DNA of 45,934 nt from Promethearchaeota archaeon Loki_b32 (GCA_005223125.1 NJBH01000001.1:1-45934); one strand, 5' to 3'. Counted from the stretch's first letter, positions 28,209-37,461 are shown. A program made the numbers and translations. Notes: generated by a model from the sequence alone, not told the origin.

Positions 28209-29168
28209 ATGAAAAGTAACATTATCGCTGAACCAGAAAGTTGGAAATGTCCTGTTTGTAATAGCACCATATGGAAAAATATATTAAAGAATAAATGGAA
28301 AATTCCAAACTTTAAGCATAAATGGTTAATCGTCTGTTCGAATTGTTTCTGTGGTATTATTTATCCTAAACCACCAGAAGAGGAACTTAAAGATATAAAT
28401 CATAAGTATTGGAATAAATATGAAATAATTTCAAATATACATAAAAAAAAAACAGAAATAAAAAATATTTCCCGAATAAATTACTTAGAGAAATTTATTG
28501 ATTTAAATTCATTAGAAACTATTTTAGACATCGGTGCGGGATATGGAAATTTTATTAACTGTTTAAACAAGAATAAAAGATTAACTAAAAATATTGAATA
28601 TTATGCTATTGAACCTGATTATAATATGGAAAAGGTTTTAAAAAATCTTGGCGTAAAACAAATTTATAAAGATATTATAGAAATAGATATGAATAAACCT
28701 TTTTCATTAATCATATTATCTCATATCCTTGAACATACAAGAAATCCTGTTAAATTTTTAAATAAAATCAAAAAATTAATGGATGGAAAAACTTATTTAT
28801 TTGTTGAAATTCCCAATATAGATGGTTTTTTTGTAGAAGATTTAGGACTTCATACTTATGTTTTTAATGTTAAATGCATTAAAATTCTAATTAAAAAATT
28901 AGAGTTTAAAGTCATAAACTTAACAACCGTCGGTGAAACTTTAGAAAATTTAATAAAAAGTTCTACTAAAAAGTACTTAATTCAAAAATTTAAAAAATTT
29001 TTCTTTAGAATTAATCTAAATTTATATTATAAAATTTTAAAAAAAATCTTCTTTTATTTAAAAAATCTTTCAGAAAATAATGATTTTGACATTCTTAAGA
29101 TGTCTTTAGATCAGTATGGAAAAAGTCGAAGATTTATACGCATTCTTTTAAAGAAAGATTTTACTTAA
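28209..29168 (+). CDS. Zinc-ribbon SAM-dependent methyltransferase
   Basis: A 319-residue protein. The N-terminus has four Cys arranged as a zinc ribbon (WKCPVCNS and VCSNCFCG, about residues 14-50). A class I methyltransferase core follows: TILDIGAGYGNF (motif I), YAIEPDYNM (acidic end of strand 2), LIILSHILEHTRNP (motif IV with HILEH). This architecture is common for sugar or glycan methyltransferases in polysaccharide loci. It is the last plus-strand gene of this block and overlaps the 3' end of the opposing flippase frame by 8 bp. Confidence 0.85.
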   Translation: MKSNIIAEPESWKCPVCNSTIWKNILKNKWKIPNFKHKWLIVCSNCFCGIIYPKPPEEELKDINHKYWNKYEIISNIHKKKTEIKNISRINYLEKFIDLNSLETILDIGAGYGNFINCLNKNKRLTKNIEYYAIEPDYNMEKVLKNLGVKQIYKDIIEIDMNKPFSLIILSHILEHTRNPVKFLNKIKKLMDGKTYLFVEIPNIDGFFVEDLGLHTYVFNVKCIKILIKKLEFKVINLTTVGETLENLIKSSTKKYLIQKFKKFFFRINLNLYYKILKKIFFYLKNLSENNDFDILKMSLDQYGKSRRFIRILLKKDFT

Positions 29169-29445
29169 CGACTTTCTTGATAAAAGATAAGGTTTTAATA
29201 ATTATTCTATTTGAAAATTTATTCTTATTTAATACTAATTGGAAATATTCAATTTCATTCTTTTTAAAGAACCTACCCAAATAAGTAAAAACTAAATATA
29301 AAATGATAAATGTAAGTATTGTGAAAATAGGAATAGAATTAAAAAAAGAAAGATTAAGAAGATTTAGAAAATACATACTTAAATCTTCAAAAAATAAAGA
29401 ATTCAAAAAAATTGATATTATAAGAGCAATAAAAAAAGAAAAATA
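29161..29445 (-). pseudogene. Frameshifted C-terminal part of the Wzx-like flippase
   Basis: Beyond the flippase stop, the next frame continues with a hydrophobic segment, a second one (IFTILTFIILYLVFTYLG) and an ending RFFKKNEIEYFQLVLNK. This resembles the C-terminus of the other flippase in this window (FKELKREDLSFFIEILK). Removing one T from the T6 run around 29449-29454 joins the two frames without a stop. I therefore read it as the displaced tail of the upstream gene, not a separate small gene. Confidence 0.6.
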
Positions 29446-30798
29446 TTAAAAAATCAATTTTTTCAAATCAATTTCTATTACTAAAAGCTTATATGATAAA
29501 ATAAAATAGATAATAAAAATTAAAATATTACTAAAAATCAATGCAAAGAATGACCCAATAATTCCAAAGAAAATTAAAAACAAAAAAAATAAACTTGCAT
29601 ATATACCTGCCATGATTAAACGGATTATAGCGATATAGAATTGTTTATTTTTTGCTAACACTAAAGCATCAGCAGGCGTTTGAATTACATTAAAAATAAC
29701 TGATATCAACATTAATTTAAGGAAGATTGAAAAATTCCCATAATCAGAACCATAGACAAAAAGTAAGAAAAAATCACTCAGGTAAAAAAAGATCCCAACC
29801 ATTATTGATAAAAAGAATAATTTTAATTTTATCACCAGATTGTAAATTTTTTTAATTTTTTCCGATTGATTCGATACATTTAAAGTAGTAAAGGATCTAA
29901 TTAATGGCGTACTAAGAGAGGAATATAGAGATGTTAAATTTTTTGAATAACTTTGTGATATATTATAACCAGTAACATTTTCTATGGGAGAAAAAAGTCC
30001 TATTCCTTGTATTTGTATCTGATCCCATAATCCATATACCAAATAACCAAAACTAATCGGAAAACCGTATTTCGAGGTCATCTTAAATATTTCTTTTAAG
30101 GGAATTTTTTTGTCGAATCCCTCTTCCTTTGTCAATTTTCTCACTATATTAAAAATACATATTAAACAAACCAAAAATTGTATAATTTCATTAATCACAT
30201 AAATAAATGCAATATATTCAATCTTTACAGTAATTAATTCACTGAACATTAGAAAAAGAAGGGAAATTTTAAAAAAGGAAGAAAATAAAAAAATTAAGAA
30301 AATTGGCTTGAACCTATTAAAACCTCTAAGAATTGAATAAAAAATAGTATTAAATCCTGAAAAAATAATTAATGGAGATAAAATAAATATTAATGTGGAA
30401 TTTGTCCAAATTTTTTCAATGATAATGAAAAACAAAAATAAAAAACAAAAATAAAAAAATAACAAAAAAAGAAATTTCAAAATTATGACACTTTTTATAA
30501 ATGATCTTAATTTTTTATTTTCTTCTAATGAAATAAATCGTGGTACATAATAAATTATTGAATATTCTAAGGCAGGAGGAAAATAATTTGTTATAACCGC
30601 AACCAAAGTTATAAATGACATAGATAATATTAAAACACCCCAAGATTCAATTGTTATTAATCTAGCTATTAAAAAGGGGATAATTATTTGAAAAAATATA
30701 CCTGAAAAATTATGAAGGAATGAATAAATTGAATTTTTGAACAAATTTTTATATTCATTATTATTTTCAGTCTTTTTACTACTATCTAATTGTTTCAT
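29446..30798 (-). CDS. Wzx-type polysaccharide flippase, 3' end frameshifted
   Basis: A 450-residue protein with about 12 hydrophobic segments, of the MOP superfamily (polysaccharide/lipid-linked-sugar exporter). Features are the N-terminal NSIYSFLHNFSGIFFQIIIPFLIARL, then WGVLILSMSF, and FNRFKPIFL in the middle. It would flip a polyprenyl-linked glycan across the membrane. Relative to the second flippase (502 residues) it lacks the final membrane segments and the KxxDL-type tail, which are found downstream in another frame (29161-29445). The residual product may be non-functional. It is transcribed after wecB and the interrupted GT-C gene. Confidence 0.8.
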   Translation of the reverse strand: MKQLDSSKKTENNNEYKNLFKNSIYSFLHNFSGIFFQIIIPFLIARLITIESWGVLILSMSFITLVAVITNYFPPALEYSIIYYVPRFISLEENKKLRSFIKSVIILKFLFLLFFYFCFLFLFFIIIEKIWTNSTLIFILSPLIIFSGFNTIFYSILRGFNRFKPIFLIFLFSSFFKISLLFLMFSELITVKIEYIAFIYVINEIIQFLVCLICIFNIVRKLTKEEGFDKKIPLKEIFKMTSKYGFPISFGYLVYGLWDQIQIQGIGLFSPIENVTGYNISQSYSKNLTSLYSSLSTPLIRSFTTLNVSNQSEKIKKIYNLVIKLKLFFLSIMVGIFFYLSDFFLLFVYGSDYGNFSIFLKLMLISVIFNVIQTPADALVLAKNKQFYIAIIRLIMAGIYASLFFLFLIFFGIIGSFFALIFSNILIFIIYFILSYKLLVIEIDLKKLIF

Positions 30799-30811
30799 TA
30801 TTTTCTATAAT

Positions 30812-30922
30812 TTAAATCACAGATCTTTCATTAAATTTTGTGTTCTGCAAGATATTTATCAAATTACGCCCTATGAAACCCACGGTGCCTATTAAAACTA
30901 CTCTTTTTCAAGTAAATTCCAT
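30812..30922 (-). pseudogene. Relic of an extended-SDR sugar epimerase/dehydratase N-terminus
   Basis: A 37-codon frame starts with an ATG that has an AAAGGAGAT ribosome site. It has an in-frame TGA at codon 5 and then reads KRVVLIGTVGFIGRNL, the first strand and GxxGxxG loop of NAD-dependent epimerases. It ends after ILQNTKFNERSVI. Only the dinucleotide-binding start survives, squeezed between wecB and the flippase gene. Confidence 0.6.
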
Positions 30923-30952
30923 AACTATATCTCCTTTATTAAAATTAAAGAT

Positions 30953-32050
30953 TTAGAGATTTAATTTCTCTTTTAGCACTTTTACAATTCTTTTTGAAGC
31001 CCGACCATCCCAATATTCAATATTTTTACCATTCTTGTATTTACTGGTAAAAATTTCTTCTATATGTCTTTTGGCTTTATCAATATCACGTCCGATTATT
31101 GTGTTAGTACCTTCTTCTACAGTCACAGGCCTTTCAGTTCCCATTCTAGCTGTTAGAACTGGAATTTTCAAATACGAAGCTTCTTCTTGAATCCCTCCCG
31201 AATCGGTAAGAATTAATTTTGAGTTCGTCATTAAGTTCAGAAATTCTAAATAACCAATTGGGTGAGATAAAACAATATTTAAATCTTTAATATTTTTTTC
31301 AAGATCGAATTTTTCGAGATTTTTTTTAGTGCGGGGATGTATAGGGAAAAAAACCTTGATTTTTTCTTGTAAAAAATTAAGTATATTCAACATTTTTTCC
31401 AAGTTCTCTTTAGTATCGACGTTAGAAGGGCGGTGCAAAGTAATTAATGCATAATCGTTCTTTTTCAAATTATACTTATCGAGCAAATTCAATTCTTTTG
31501 CTTTTTCGAGATTCATAATCAAAACATCAATCATAATATTTCCTACAAAAAAGATCTTATCTGAGCTAATACCCTCTCTTTTTAAATTAATCACTGCACT
31601 TTTCTCGGTAGTAAATAAGAAATCTGAAATTTGATCAGTTAGCAACCTGTTAATTTCTTCGGGCATCTCCATATTGAAGCTTCTTAATCCTGCTTCAATA
31701 TGAGCTACTTTAATATGTAGTTTTTTTGCTACTAAAGCGCATGCCAATGTAGAGTTAACGTCTCCAACAACAACTACTAATGATACTTTTTCTCTTACCA
31801 ATACTTTTTCAAATTCAATCAATATTTTGGCGGTTTGTACAGCGTGAGATGCAGAACCTATATTAAGATGAATATCTGGTTCGGGGATTCCAAGATCGTC
31901 AAAAAATACTTTTGACATATTATAATCGTAATGCTGACCAGTATGAATTAGTTTAAATTTAATTTTTTCTTTCTTGAATTCTTTAATCAAAGGAGCAATT
32001 TTCATAAAATTAGGTCTTGCTCCAACCACCAGATAAATTAGTTTCGGCAT
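30953..32050 (-). CDS. wecB: UDP-N-acetylglucosamine 2-epimerase (non-hydrolysing)
   Basis: A 365-residue enzyme of full family length. Motifs are VGARPNFMK, HTGQHYDYNMS, VVGDVNST, HIEAGLR, MPEEINR, LHRPSNVD and LTDSGGIQEEA...RMGTERPVTVEEG. It interconverts UDP-GlcNAc and UDP-ManNAc. Close relatives (WbpI/WlbD) act on UDP-GlcNAc(3NAc)A, giving the manno form; with the dehydrogenase, aminotransferase and acetyltransferase in this locus that alternative is attractive. It is in an apparent minus-strand operon: GT-C gene, wecB, SDR relic, flippase. Confidence 0.93.
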   Translation of the reverse strand: MPKLIYLVVGARPNFMKIAPLIKEFKKEKIKFKLIHTGQHYDYNMSKVFFDDLGIPEPDIHLNIGSASHAVQTAKILIEFEKVLVREKVSLVVVVGDVNSTLACALVAKKLHIKVAHIEAGLRSFNMEMPEEINRLLTDQISDFLFTTEKSAVINLKREGISSDKIFFVGNIMIDVLIMNLEKAKELNLLDKYNLKKNDYALITLHRPSNVDTKENLEKMLNILNFLQEKIKVFFPIHPRTKKNLEKFDLEKNIKDLNIVLSHPIGYLEFLNLMTNSKLILTDSGGIQEEASYLKIPVLTARMGTERPVTVEEGTNTIIGRDIDKAKRHIEEIFTSKYKNGKNIEYWDGRASKRIVKVLKEKLNL

Positions 32051-32131
32051 AATTACTATAAATTAATATTAAATATATTTATTTTATCTTTTGAAAAACA
32101 GTAATAACTGTAAATATGTGTTAGATAAATC

Positions 32132-32524
32132 TCATAAATTTAATTCTGCAAAAATCCAATCATCCTCATTTCTATATAGAATATTAAAATCATAGCATAG
32201 ATTTGTTTGAAAATCTTTATCAGTAAATTTTACATTAAATAACACATATGTAACATTCATAAATTCAATATGTTCTTTAAATTCAATGTACTTAGTGTAA
32301 TTTAAATAATTAGTAGAATTACAATTAAAAGTATAATATATTTTTTCTAAGTTTTCTACTTGTATTAAGGCATACAAGAAGTGAATATATTCTCCACCCT
32401 GATTCTCAACAAGTAAAATATTTTCTGCATACAATGGATTTTCATTGAAGTAATTACCAGCAAACAAAACAACATCTGTTTGGCTATCAGTAAAATAATA
32501 ACGCGTCCATTCTGATGTTCTTGT
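32132..32524 (-). pseudogene. C-terminal domain of interrupted GT-C-like protein
   Basis: This frame is exactly continuous with the membrane protein gene upstream: after its TAA (32525-32527) the codons continue TRTSEWTRYYFTDSQTD, then FAGNYF and a soluble domain to the stop at 32132. No alternative good start precedes the domain (TTG 32467 at best). The soluble C-terminal domain parallels that of the intact GT-C-like protein at 16470-18422. I infer one gene split by a nonsense codon (CAA to TAA would explain it). Confidence 0.65.
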
Positions 32525-34288
32525 TTAATTAAGAGTATAATAAATTCCACTTAGGAAAATAATTGACATCATGAGAAATGCGTTAGTAATTCTTTTTATA
32601 GATTTATTTTCTATAAATTTTTTAATTCCTCTTTTGTTGGCTATTTTTCTATTTAATTTAATTTTACAAATTGATCTTTTCACTAAAATTATAAGATATA
32701 CAAAAGGGAAAAAAAATAATACGACCCAAAATCCAGAGAATAATTCAATTAGACGTATGAGGTAAACTTCCAGAAATATATTAATTCCTGGGGAAAAATA
32801 GATAATATCATTTAAAATATAAAGTAAAAATGTTAAAATAAAGGTAAACTTAATAAATCTAACTAAATATCTCTGTTTTTTGTTTAAGTGAAAGAATTTA
32901 TTAACTGGAATTAAAATACCTATAACTATGAAAATTATACCCGATCCAAAAATCCAATAAAAATGTGCTATATTACCAATATTAATTAAGCTTGAAAAAA
33001 CATTAGAAACCAAACTTTCAATATCTTGTATTACAGTTTTAGTTAAAAGATATTCAGCCAAATTAAAAAAAAATTCACCAATCTTAGCAATACCAGCTAA
33101 CGGGTCAAAAAGATATAAAGGTTTAAAATAAAAAAAATAATCTTCCAAGAAAGGAAGACCTGAATAAAAAGTGTAATAAATAAAAAAAGGAAGCATCATC
33201 ACCAAAACAATTGAAAAAATTGAAATAAGTTTTAGAAAGAAATTCCCTATATTGATTATTTTTAGCTTCAAATTTGTCTTTTCTCTTTTTAATATTATAA
33301 AAAATATTTCAAATAAAAAATAAAAAATAATGTAATAAAGTCCATATAGAGGATGAGCCAAAGTTATTCCAGAAAGGATAATCCCTCTTGTTATAATGTT
33401 TTTTTTCTTAAAATTTAGAAATACCGCTTTTCGCAATTTAATCTTATTTGAGGTCATATTAACAAAAGATCCTTCTTTAAGTGCTAATAAAAATAAGAAT
33501 CCTAAGGTTGTACTTAAGGTTGAAGGTAGCAGCATAGAAAAACGATAGGAGTAATATTGATTACTTAAATAGATTAATAAAGCACAGAAAATTATGATTT
33601 TTTTTTTAAAAAAGAATTTTAAAATTTCATATAAAACAATTAAATTTATAGCTGATAGAAAAATTGGCATGTATTTGCAGAAAAAATATGCAATAAAATA
33701 ATCCTCATTAAATGAGATTATACTTGCAGTGAATAATACAAATCCGGGAGGATATACTCCAGCAAAATCAAATCTTAATGAACAATTTTTATGGATGAAC
33801 CAAATATCTCCAAACCATGAATAAGAGTCAAGACCAGGGTAACCTACACGTTGCCATATAATAACCATTTGAAATATATAGAGCAGCACAAAAATTATGA
33901 CTATCATTAAGAAATTTGGAAAATTACCTTTTAAAAGAAGTAAAATTTTTTTCCAGCTAACTGCTTTTATTTTGTCTTTCAGTTTTATATTACTTTTCTT
34001 GAAACTATAAATTATGAAACATATATCTATTATAATAAAGGGTAAGTATATTGTAAAAAAATTAAATATCTGAAAAGAGATTATGATAAGTGAATAAATT
34101 ATATGAAGACAAACTCCTAAAGCAAAAGATATTAATACAAATGAAATTTTATTCCCTTTCTCGGGTTTTTTTTTACTAAAAATTAAAAAGCCAATAGAAC
34201 CAAAAATTGAAAAAGTAATAAAATAAGTGACAAATAGGAGTAGTGCAATTATAAAATACACATCAATATAAAGTATATTTAAAATCAA
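32525..34288 (-). CDS. GT-C-like multi-TM membrane protein, interrupted by TAA
   Basis: A 587-residue hydrophobic protein with more than ten membrane segments. The first outer loop has GLDSYSWFGDIWFIHKN and VYPPGFVLF, the acidic-residue plus YPPG layout of GT-C glycosyltransferases or oligosaccharyl-type enzymes. Family logic predicts a lipid-phosphate-sugar donor and an outer-face acceptor. The reading frame ends at TAA 32525-32527 just after the last membrane segment (GIYYTLN), but the same frame continues to 32132 with a soluble domain. The product may therefore be truncated. It heads the minus-strand unit with wecB and the flippase gene. Confidence 0.72.
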   Translation of the reverse strand: MILNILYIDVYFIIALLLFVTYFITFSIFGSIGFLIFSKKKPEKGNKISFVLISFALGVCLHIIYSLIIISFQIFNFFTIYLPFIIIDICFIIYSFKKSNIKLKDKIKAVSWKKILLLLKGNFPNFLMIVIIFVLLYIFQMVIIWQRVGYPGLDSYSWFGDIWFIHKNCSLRFDFAGVYPPGFVLFTASIISFNEDYFIAYFFCKYMPIFLSAINLIVLYEILKFFFKKKIIIFCALLIYLSNQYYSYRFSMLLPSTLSTTLGFLFLLALKEGSFVNMTSNKIKLRKAVFLNFKKKNIITRGIILSGITLAHPLYGLYYIIFYFLFEIFFIILKREKTNLKLKIINIGNFFLKLISIFSIVLVMMLPFFIYYTFYSGLPFLEDYFFYFKPLYLFDPLAGIAKIGEFFFNLAEYLLTKTVIQDIESLVSNVFSSLINIGNIAHFYWIFGSGIIFIVIGILIPVNKFFHLNKKQRYLVRFIKFTFILTFLLYILNDIIYFSPGINIFLEVYLIRLIELFSGFWVVLFFFPFVYLIILVKRSICKIKLNRKIANKRGIKKFIENKSIKRITNAFLMMSIIFLSGIYYTLN

Positions 34289-34461
34289 AGCAGAACCACT
34301 TTTTATCTTATAATATTATAAAAAGAGATTTAAAAGTTGTTATTGTGCGATTTAGTTGTCGTTGAAAATTTAACTGTTTTTAAAAAAAATGAATTAAAGA
34401 ATTAGATTCTAAATATATATTTATAACGCACTAAATAATTTTCTATATTCCATATTTTAAT

Positions 34462-34478
34462 TCAAAATATATAAATAG
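34462..34478 (+). promoter_or_regulatory. TATA-like promoter element
   Basis: The aaaatatataaat core lies about 30-38 bp upstream of ATG 34504. The TTG at 34483 would fall before the expected transcription start, so the ATG at 34504 is the better start. Confidence 0.45.
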
Positions 34479-34503
34479 TCAATTGAAGGTTATATTATGT
34501 AGT

Positions 34504-34923
34504 ATGTCAATTTCATCAAAAACTATAAATGTAATCCTTCTCAGTGGCGTAGTTTTCTTATTTATTGGAACCTTTTCGATTATTTTTTATTTCATAATGT
34601 GTTCTGTAATTGAGATAATATCTCCTTTATATTTTTTTATTGGATGGTTATTATTTGCTATTGGAGTATTTTTTATTGGAATAACACCAAGGAAGTATTA
34701 CCATACTTTAAAAAGGGGGAATCAGAGAACCTTGGGAATAGAATTATTTATTATAGGTTTATGTGGATTAATATTAGGTACTTTTATATCTATAGCTGTT
34801 GATATTTATATTTATAGAAATGATGGCGTATTTCCCTTTCGAACATTATTATTTTTCACTGCTGGTTTCACTGCTGGTTCTGTAGGATTTATTATAGTAA
34901 AAAAAATACGGAAAGAAAAGTAG
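34504..34923 (+). CDS. Four-TM membrane protein of unknown function
   Basis: A 139-residue protein from ATG 34504; a longer form from TTG 34483 adds seven residues and fits the TATA box poorly. It has four hydrophobic segments (about 9-32, 37-56, 71-92 and 105-126), a basic loop ITPRKYYHTLKRGNQRT between the second and third, and a basic C-terminus (KKIRKEK). No family was recognised. It stands alone between the GT-C operon (divergent) and a nuclease-like gene, outside the obvious glycan genes. Confidence 0.6.
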   Translation: MSISSKTINVILLSGVVFLFIGTFSIIFYFIMCSVIEIISPLYFFIGWLLFAIGVFFIGITPRKYYHTLKRGNQRTLGIELFIIGLCGLILGTFISIAVDIYIYRNDGVFPFRTLLFFTAGFTAGSVGFIIVKKIRKEK

Positions 34924-35072
34924 TAGGGAAATTATTTATTGCGTTATAAATAGATTAATGTTATATTATACATTATTTTCAATATTATTAAGATAGGCTA
35001 GTCAAGAATTCAAATCATGTTGCCCATCCTTTTTTTGAAATCTTTTTTAAACTTAATCTCCTATTATATATC

Positions 35073-35783
35073 ATGAGTAGTTCTAAACCCGTCGCTCCTT
35101 CCCGTCTGTTTCACTCGAAGGAGTGTAAAAATTTTAGATTCATCGCCTTTTGGTCAAAAAAAATTACCAATTTTGTTGATCATATTGAAAAAACGGATAC
35201 TAATGCTCGAGTCACCCATCACGATTTGCTCGTCAACTTTGTGAACGAGGAATATCTTGACGGGGCAGGTGAATTAGATCATGAAAAACGAGTAAAGGGT
35301 TCGAAGCACGATGATTTGAGCCTTCCTTCTAAGGTAATAGAATTCAAATTCCGTTCAAGTGCATTAACTTCGTTACCCGGTGTTTTAAGAAATGCGAAAG
35401 ACATTTTCACGCGTAGTGATTTTCTCTATTTCGCGTACTTTCGCCGAAGAATCAAGAAAGACCAAACCAAAATTATAAAAACCAGAGGTTGCATATCTTA
35501 CTTAATAATTATCATATTTCCGAAAGAGATTGAACAACTAAATTTAAAAGCTCTGTTGAAAGAAATAAGAAAGGAGGAGATGGAGTTTACTAAGGAAGTA
35601 GCCCAAAAAAGCGGTATTGATATGGATGATGAAGAATTATATGCAGTCGGCAATATGATTAAAGAGATCAAGCTTGAGCGAAAGTTAGAAGAGAAAGACA
35701 AGATAATAGAAGAGAAAGACAAGGCAATAGAAGAGAATGACAAGATAATTAAAAACTTGAAAAAACAATTAAACGGAAAATAG
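35073..35783 (+). CDS. Putative PD-(D/E)XK-type nuclease-like protein with coiled-coil tail
   Basis: A 236-residue protein. The centre carries KHDDLSLPSKVIEFKF, where an Asp followed by ExK on a hydrophobic strand could be the PD-(D/E)XK core. The spacing is suggestive, not diagnostic. The C-terminus is a charged coiled coil made of three 7-residue repeats (EEKDKII, EEKDKAI, EENDKII) encoded by 21-bp tandem repeats at 35688-35750. The first part of the gene is visibly richer in G and C than its neighbours, and it stands alone, both hinting at mobility or recent transfer. Rpn-like transposase-associated nucleases have a similar layout. Confidence 0.5.
   Translation: MSSSKPVAPSRLFHSKECKNFRFIAFWSKKITNFVDHIEKTDTNARVTHHDLLVNFVNEEYLDGAGELDHEKRVKGSKHDDLSLPSKVIEFKFRSSALTSLPGVLRNAKDIFTRSDFLYFAYFRRRIKKDQTKIIKTRGCISYLIIIIFPKEIEQLNLKALLKEIRKEEMEFTKEVAQKSGIDMDDEELYAVGNMIKEIKLERKLEEKDKIIEEKDKAIEENDKIIKNLKKQLNGK
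35688..35750 (+). repeat. Three 21-bp in-frame tandem repeats
   Basis: Units begin at 35688, 35709 and 35730 and read gaagagaaagacaagataat with one to three changes each. They encode three heptads of a coiled coil, so copy-number change would alter tail length without a frameshift. Confidence 0.75.
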
Positions 35784-35930
35784 GATTTCTTTACTATATT
35801 TCTCGGTTTACATTTTGGAAATAAAATTGATATCTAGCTTAACTTAATAATATTGATTATTTTCTTTTATGTATTTCAAATCTCCATAATTGTCATTAAA
35901 AAAATCCTCTAAATATCTTAAGAATTACAC

Positions 35931-35952
35931 ATAAAAAATAGGGACCTGTCCC
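35931..35952 (-). terminator. Hairpin plus T-run after the second flippase gene
   Basis: On the minus strand GGGACAGGTCCC (a self-complementary arm pair) follows the stop codon directly, and TATTTTTTATG comes next. A GC-rich hairpin with a T-run in otherwise AT-rich DNA is consistent with termination. It could also be the edge of an inserted element. Confidence 0.4.
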
Positions 35953-37461
35953 CTAACTTATAAATTCTTTTTTTACTGATTCTGTATAACTCTTCAATTT
36001 CAAAATTTCAATAAAAAATGATAAATCTTCTCTTTTTAGCTCTTTAAAAATAAATAATGACCCAATAAAGATACCCATTGCTATAATTGATGATAATATT
36101 AATAGTAAAATTTGATTTTCAGGAAATATGCTATTAAGAAAATTTTTGATAAAGAATGTAATTATTATTGTCAGTACTGCTAGAAAAAACTGTAAAATCA
36201 TTGTTTTTTGATATTTTATGTTAAGAGTTTTGTTAATATAATAACGACACAGAAATGTCCAAAAGATCCATGGGATTGTTTGAGCTAAAGCATAACCTAT
36301 TATACCTAATCCTAAAGTTTGAAAGAAAAATAATTCTTGTGGAATAAAGTAAAGCATTAAAATAATTATTAGGATAGAAACAAAAGAATTCACACGAGCA
36401 TTTATTTTTTGTTTTTTTCCTGCGACTAAGAGCCAACTATATGGTTGAGAGATCGCTATGATATATGGTATGAATATCATAATATAAAGAATAGGAACAG
36501 CTTCAAGAAAGTTCGGTAAAAATATTGATATAATTAACTCGCCATTAAGGAGAATTATTATTATAATAGACAGGAATAAGATTGAAGAGTAATTTTCAAT
36601 GATGTACAAAGTTGTTTTTATCGAATTAAAATCTTCCTTTTCAAAATCTTGCGAAAAAAGAGTTAAATATATCGAACTAATACTTCCTGAGATTAATAAT
36701 AAAACAGGAATTAAATATATGTTTACACTGCTAAAATAACCAAGAGGTTCATTACCAAACGAATAGTAGAGAATCAGATTTCCTAAGTATGTTGCTATTA
36801 CCGATACTATTGAAAAAAATATTAAAGGTTTTGCATCTTTAATGTAATTACGCGCTAATAATTTGTTAGGTTTGTTAATTTTAATCTCATTTTTCGACAG
36901 ATAAAATATTATTATTACAAAAAATGTATAAAATATGAAATTTGAAACGCTTAGGTATAGTATTGGATCAGAAATATGAGATATATTAAATGCAAGATAA
37001 ATTATTGAAAGACTATTCCCAGTTATAACGAAAAAATTAGGTATCTCAGCTTTGAAAATTTTAATCTTTATTCTTAGGTTTACTATAAATATATTTCCTA
37101 TACAAAAGAAAATTTTAGAAAACAGTAAAAATAAGCTGAAAGCAATAAATGCAGTGCTCCATATTTGTAATATTGCTAATAATCCTAACGTAATTATAAT
37201 ATTGATAATTAATAATACTACTTTAATCATAAAATAAGTTCCAATGTAATCTGAAATGTTTTCTTTACCGGAATATTGATAATGAATCGAATCAAAACCG
37301 ACATTTATAAATAAAAAACCAAGATTAACAACAGTATTTAAAAAAACCCATATTCCTATTGAAGCAATATCTAATTTTAATAAGAGGATATATGAAGCAA
37401 ATAAAAATAACACATTCGAGCTTAATCCTGTAATTAACGAAAAAACAAACTTTTCTTTCAA
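35953..37461 (-). CDS. Wzx-type polysaccharide flippase, second copy
   Basis: A 502-residue MOP-superfamily transporter with about 14 hydrophobic segments. Features are the N-terminal FSLITGLSSNVLFLFASYILLLKL, SIGIWVFLNTVVNLGFLF and the C-terminal FKELKREDLSFFIEILK. It is full length, unlike the frameshifted homologue at 29446-30798, so it is the better candidate for the working exporter of the lipid-linked glycan. It is divergent from the second asnB-like gene, with a 0.2-kb region between holding both promoters. Confidence 0.85.
   Translation of the reverse strand: MKEKFVFSLITGLSSNVLFLFASYILLLKLDIASIGIWVFLNTVVNLGFLFINVGFDSIHYQYSGKENISDYIGTYFMIKVVLLIINIIITLGLLAILQIWSTAFIAFSLFLLFSKIFFCIGNIFIVNLRIKIKIFKAEIPNFFVITGNSLSIIYLAFNISHISDPILYLSVSNFIFYTFFVIIIFYLSKNEIKINKPNKLLARNYIKDAKPLIFFSIVSVIATYLGNLILYYSFGNEPLGYFSSVNIYLIPVLLLISGSISSIYLTLFSQDFEKEDFNSIKTTLYIIENYSSILFLSIIIIILLNGELIISIFLPNFLEAVPILYIMIFIPYIIAISQPYSWLLVAGKKQKINARVNSFVSILIIILMLYFIPQELFFFQTLGLGIIGYALAQTIPWIFWTFLCRYYINKTLNIKYQKTMILQFFLAVLTIIITFFIKNFLNSIFPENQILLLILSSIIAMGIFIGSLFIFKELKREDLSFFIEILKLKSYTESVKKEFIS

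Noticed and set aside
29161-29406. Independent 81-residue membrane protein
   Set aside because: Its frame continues upstream to the flippase stop, and its tail matches flippase C-termini; a frameshifted tail explains it better.
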